From JACPAU01 sp050732195 (GTDB lineage: Bacteria; Methylomirabilota; Methylomirabilia; Methylomirabilales; JACPAU01): 6,973 bases of DNA. Positions 5,670 to 6,973 of the stretch are shown piece after piece. The notes below the pieces were generated by a model, which worked only from the letters and a program-made list of their open reading frames with translations, was not told the origin of the DNA and did no database searches. A program made the translations under genes and the position numbers. The stretch lies in contig JBOHQK010000113.1 in NCBI GenBank assembly GCA_050732195.1, positions 1 through 6,973 of the forward strand, given 5' to 3'. The stretch's first letter is position 1. The number at the start of each line of letters is the position of its first letter.

Positions 5670-5678
5670 AGGTAAAAT
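5650..5678 (+). promoter_or_regulatory. Sigma-70-type promoter for the MshEN gene
   Basis: TTGCTA (5650-5655) is followed by an exact 17-base spacer and TAAAAT (5673-5678), a 5/6 match to the -10 consensus, in an AT-rich pocket. The predicted transcript starts near 5685, giving a leader of about 55 bases that includes the strong purine-rich ribosome site at 5721-5737. Confidence 0.6.
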
Positions 5679-5740
5679 TTGCCGGCTTCCGACCGGGCCG
5701 AGGCGGCCGGGACAACCACGGGGAGAGGGAGGAGGGAACG

Positions 5741-6760
5741 GTGCGGCTCGGGCAGGCATTGCTCCTGCGGGGTCTGGTAACACTTGAACAGTTGGAGGCC
5801 GCCACGATCCGCCAGGTGACCGCCGGAGGCCGCCTCGGGACCAACCTGGTGGAGCTGGGCTTCGTAAACGACCAGGACCTCCGCGAGACCCTTGCTGCCA
5901 TGCACTCGGTCCGCCCCGTGGACCCGGCCGACCTGCGGGCCATCCCGGCCGAGCTGACCCGGCTCCTGACGCCGGCCATGGCGGAGCGCTACCGAGCCAT
6001 CCCGTTCCGGCGGGACCGATACGGGGTCCACGTGGCCCTCACCGACCCTGCGAACCTCCGGATCATTGATGACCTGCGGGCCCGCTTTGACAGGGAGGTC
6101 CGCCCGTACGTCATCTCCGAGTGCCGGATGCTCTACTACCTCAAGAAGCACTACGGGGTGGAGCCGTACCACCGGTACGCCTACCTCATGAGCGGGTTCG
6201 CGGCCGAGGAGGCCGACGTGCCGCGACACGAGGCAGGCCGCCCCCCGACCCTGCGGGAAGAGGACCTGGCGGACGCGCGCCGGGTACTCGCCCAGCGCCT
6301 CGTCGCGGCGGCCAGCCGCGAGGATCTGGGGCGGGCCCTCCTGCGCTACGCGGGGAGCATCCTGGACCGGGCCGCCCTGTTCGTGGTGCAGGGGGGGCAG
6401 GCGGTGGGATGGCTGGCCCTCGGGGACCGGGACGCCCGGGAGCGGATCGGGCAGCTCATCCTCCCGGTGACGGGCAAGGGGTTGCTGGCAGAGGTCGCCC
6501 GGAGTCAGGCGGTCTACGTGGGGCACCTCCCCGAAGGTCCCGAGAACGGTCCGCTCAGGAAGGGGCTGGGGACTCCGGGCGCCCGGGCCGCCTGCGTCCT
6601 CCCCATCACCTACGAGAACCGGACGATCCTGCTGCTGTACGGGGAGGGATCCCGGCCGGCGGCGCTAGCCGCCCTGCAGGCCGACCTGACCCGGACCGCC
6701 CTGCAGGCCTCGCTCGCCCTCCAGATCCTGGTCCTCCGGAACCGCCTCCTCGACATGTGA
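5741..6760 (+). CDS. Stand-alone MshEN (GspE N-terminal) protein with GAF-like C-terminal half
   Basis: This encodes 339 residues and is probably cytoplasmic. Residues 2-25 and 31-54 are two 24-residue MshEN c-di-GMP-binding repeats separated by exactly five residues. Each begins RLG (R2-L3-G4; R31-L32-G33), followed by the conserved glycine (G11, G40) and leucine (L18, L47). The first ends in Q25 as expected; the second has Met at that position (M54). Residues about 56-140 continue the GspE/PilB N-terminal fold ('YRAIPF', 'VALTDPANL', 'IIDDLR'). Residues about 180-335 look like a GAF-type sensor domain, with a helix, 'ALFVVQGGQAVGWLAL' strands and an 'ACVLPI-x-YENRTILLLYGEG' strand pair. The family's Walker-box secretion ATPase is absent, so this is a receptor or regulator rather than a motor. 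The GTG start at 5741 follows GGAGG (5731-5735) by 5 bases and places the first repeat at the very N-terminus. MshEN is confident; GAF is moderate. Confidence 0.85.
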   Translation: MRLGQALLLRGLVTLEQLEAATIRQVTAGGRLGTNLVELGFVNDQDLRETLAAMHSVRPVDPADLRAIPAELTRLLTPAMAERYRAIPFRRDRYGVHVALTDPANLRIIDDLRARFDREVRPYVISECRMLYYLKKHYGVEPYHRYAYLMSGFAAEEADVPRHEAGRPPTLREEDLADARRVLAQRLVAAASREDLGRALLRYAGSILDRAALFVVQGGQAVGWLALGDRDARERIGQLILPVTGKGLLAEVARSQAVYVGHLPEGPENGPLRKGLGTPGARAACVLPITYENRTILLLYGEGSRPAALAALQADLTRTALQASLALQILVLRNRLLDM

Positions 6761-6769
6761 GGCGGGCCG

Positions 6770-6785
6770 CTAGTGCCGGGCCAAC
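6770..6785 (+). repeat. Direct repeat copy 2 (CTAGTGCCGG-G-CCAAC)
   Basis: This is the second copy of the 16-base repeat at 1336-1351 (15/16 identical), starting 9 bases after the MshEN gene stop codon. The flanking sequences of the two copies are not alignable beyond the repeat, so it is either the conserved tip of two decayed elements or a dispersed intergenic motif. Confidence 0.4.
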
Positions 6786-6814
6786 TGACGTTGCCTCACT
6801 TTGTTCTCGGTCGT

Positions 6815-6856
6815 CGGCGGTCCGGAGCGTACCCGAGCGTACGCCTCCGGCCGCCG
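6815..6856. terminator. Large hairpin, possible bidirectional terminator
   Basis: CGGCGG (6815-6820), CCGGAG (6822-6827) and CGTAC (6828-6832) pair with GTACG (6839-6843), CTCCGG (6845-6850) and CCGCCG (6851-6856). That makes 17 base pairs with one single-base bulge on each side and a 6-base loop. It lies 55 bases after the MshEN gene end and just beyond the possible minus-strand gene end at 6866. No T-tract follows on either strand, so the terminator role is inferred from position and stability. Confidence 0.45.
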
Positions 6857-6865
6857 TGTCCTTGC

Positions 6866-6973
6866 TCATGGCCGCCCAGGCCCAGTGGTCAGCAAAGGCC
6901 GTCCGCCTTGCTTCCATTTTCCGACCTCCCATCTGAGCGTCGTCCACAACGCAATGCCGGGATCTCTTCTGAG
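6866..6973 (-). CDS. Possible C-terminal end of a minus-strand gene (cut by window edge)
   Basis: The minus strand reads 35 codons from the right edge to a TGA at 6868-6866. The peptide contains 'ALWTTLRWEVGKWKQGG', whose Trp and charged residues are less biased than typical frame shadows here. The large hairpin follows 10 bases after the stop, as a gene end would. No family was recognised. A competing longer frame on the same strand (from 6947 through the hairpin to 6606) looks less likely because it runs through the hairpin and into the MshEN gene. Confidence 0.2.
   Translation of the reverse strand, partial: LRRDPGIALWTTLRWEVGKWKQGGRPLLTTGPGRP

Noticed and set aside
1..6973. CRISPR array, tRNA or rRNA
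   Set aside because: No regularly spaced repeats, no tRNA cloverleaf with a T-loop GTTCGA-type box, and no rRNA-like conserved stretch were seen.

Overview
The window is GC-rich DNA (roughly two thirds G+C by eye) from a bacterium with Shine-Dalgarno-led genes, a near-perfect sigma-54 promoter and a c-di-GMP-binding-type MshEN protein. That suits an environmental Gram-negative-like lineage such as Methylomirabilota/Rokubacteria or a deltaproteobacterial group. No marker gene fixes the taxon, so this is inference only.

Layout, left to right. (1) Positions 1-240, minus strand: the N-terminal 80 residues of a radical SAM protein, cut by the window edge, with its own promoter at 355-384. (2) Positions 241-588: an intergenic region with four successive GC-rich hairpins (442-561). 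It leads into a plus-strand pair whose coding regions overlap by 4 bases: a DUF4258 (RelE-like) protein and a DUF2283 protein, a toxin-antitoxin-like arrangement. (3) Positions 1137-1568: a gene-free stretch between convergent genes with hairpins and one copy of a 16-base repeat. (4) Positions about 5052 down to 1569, minus strand: a tightly packed operon. It begins with the first half of an iron-type ABC permease, joined out of frame to the C-terminal TOBE domain of an ABC ATPase. The second permease half and the whole nucleotide-binding domain are missing. A histidine phosphatase (4-base overlap) and a full-length Na/Pi cotransporter with a PhoU-like tail (4-base gap) follow. (5) Positions 5109-5740: a regulatory region with a minus promoter for the ABC operon, a sigma-54 promoter for an 83-residue two-helix membrane protein, and a sigma-70-type promoter for the next gene. 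A 20-base box occurs twice here. (6) Positions 5741-6760, plus strand: a stand-alone MshEN protein with a GAF-like C-terminal half and no secretion ATPase domain. (7) Positions 6761-6973: the second copy of the 16-base repeat, a 17-bp hairpin, and a possible minus-strand gene end entering from the right.

Functional reading. The intact part of the minus operon is about phosphate: a cytoplasmic phosphomonoesterase-like enzyme coupled to a phosphate transporter with its own PhoU module. The ABC genes at its head are a deletion scar or an assembly artefact. The most unusual part is the 5.1-6.8 kb region, where a sigma-54-controlled small membrane protein sits beside a probable c-di-GMP receptor of unknown output. 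No known multi-gene defence system, CRISPR array, tRNA or rRNA was seen.
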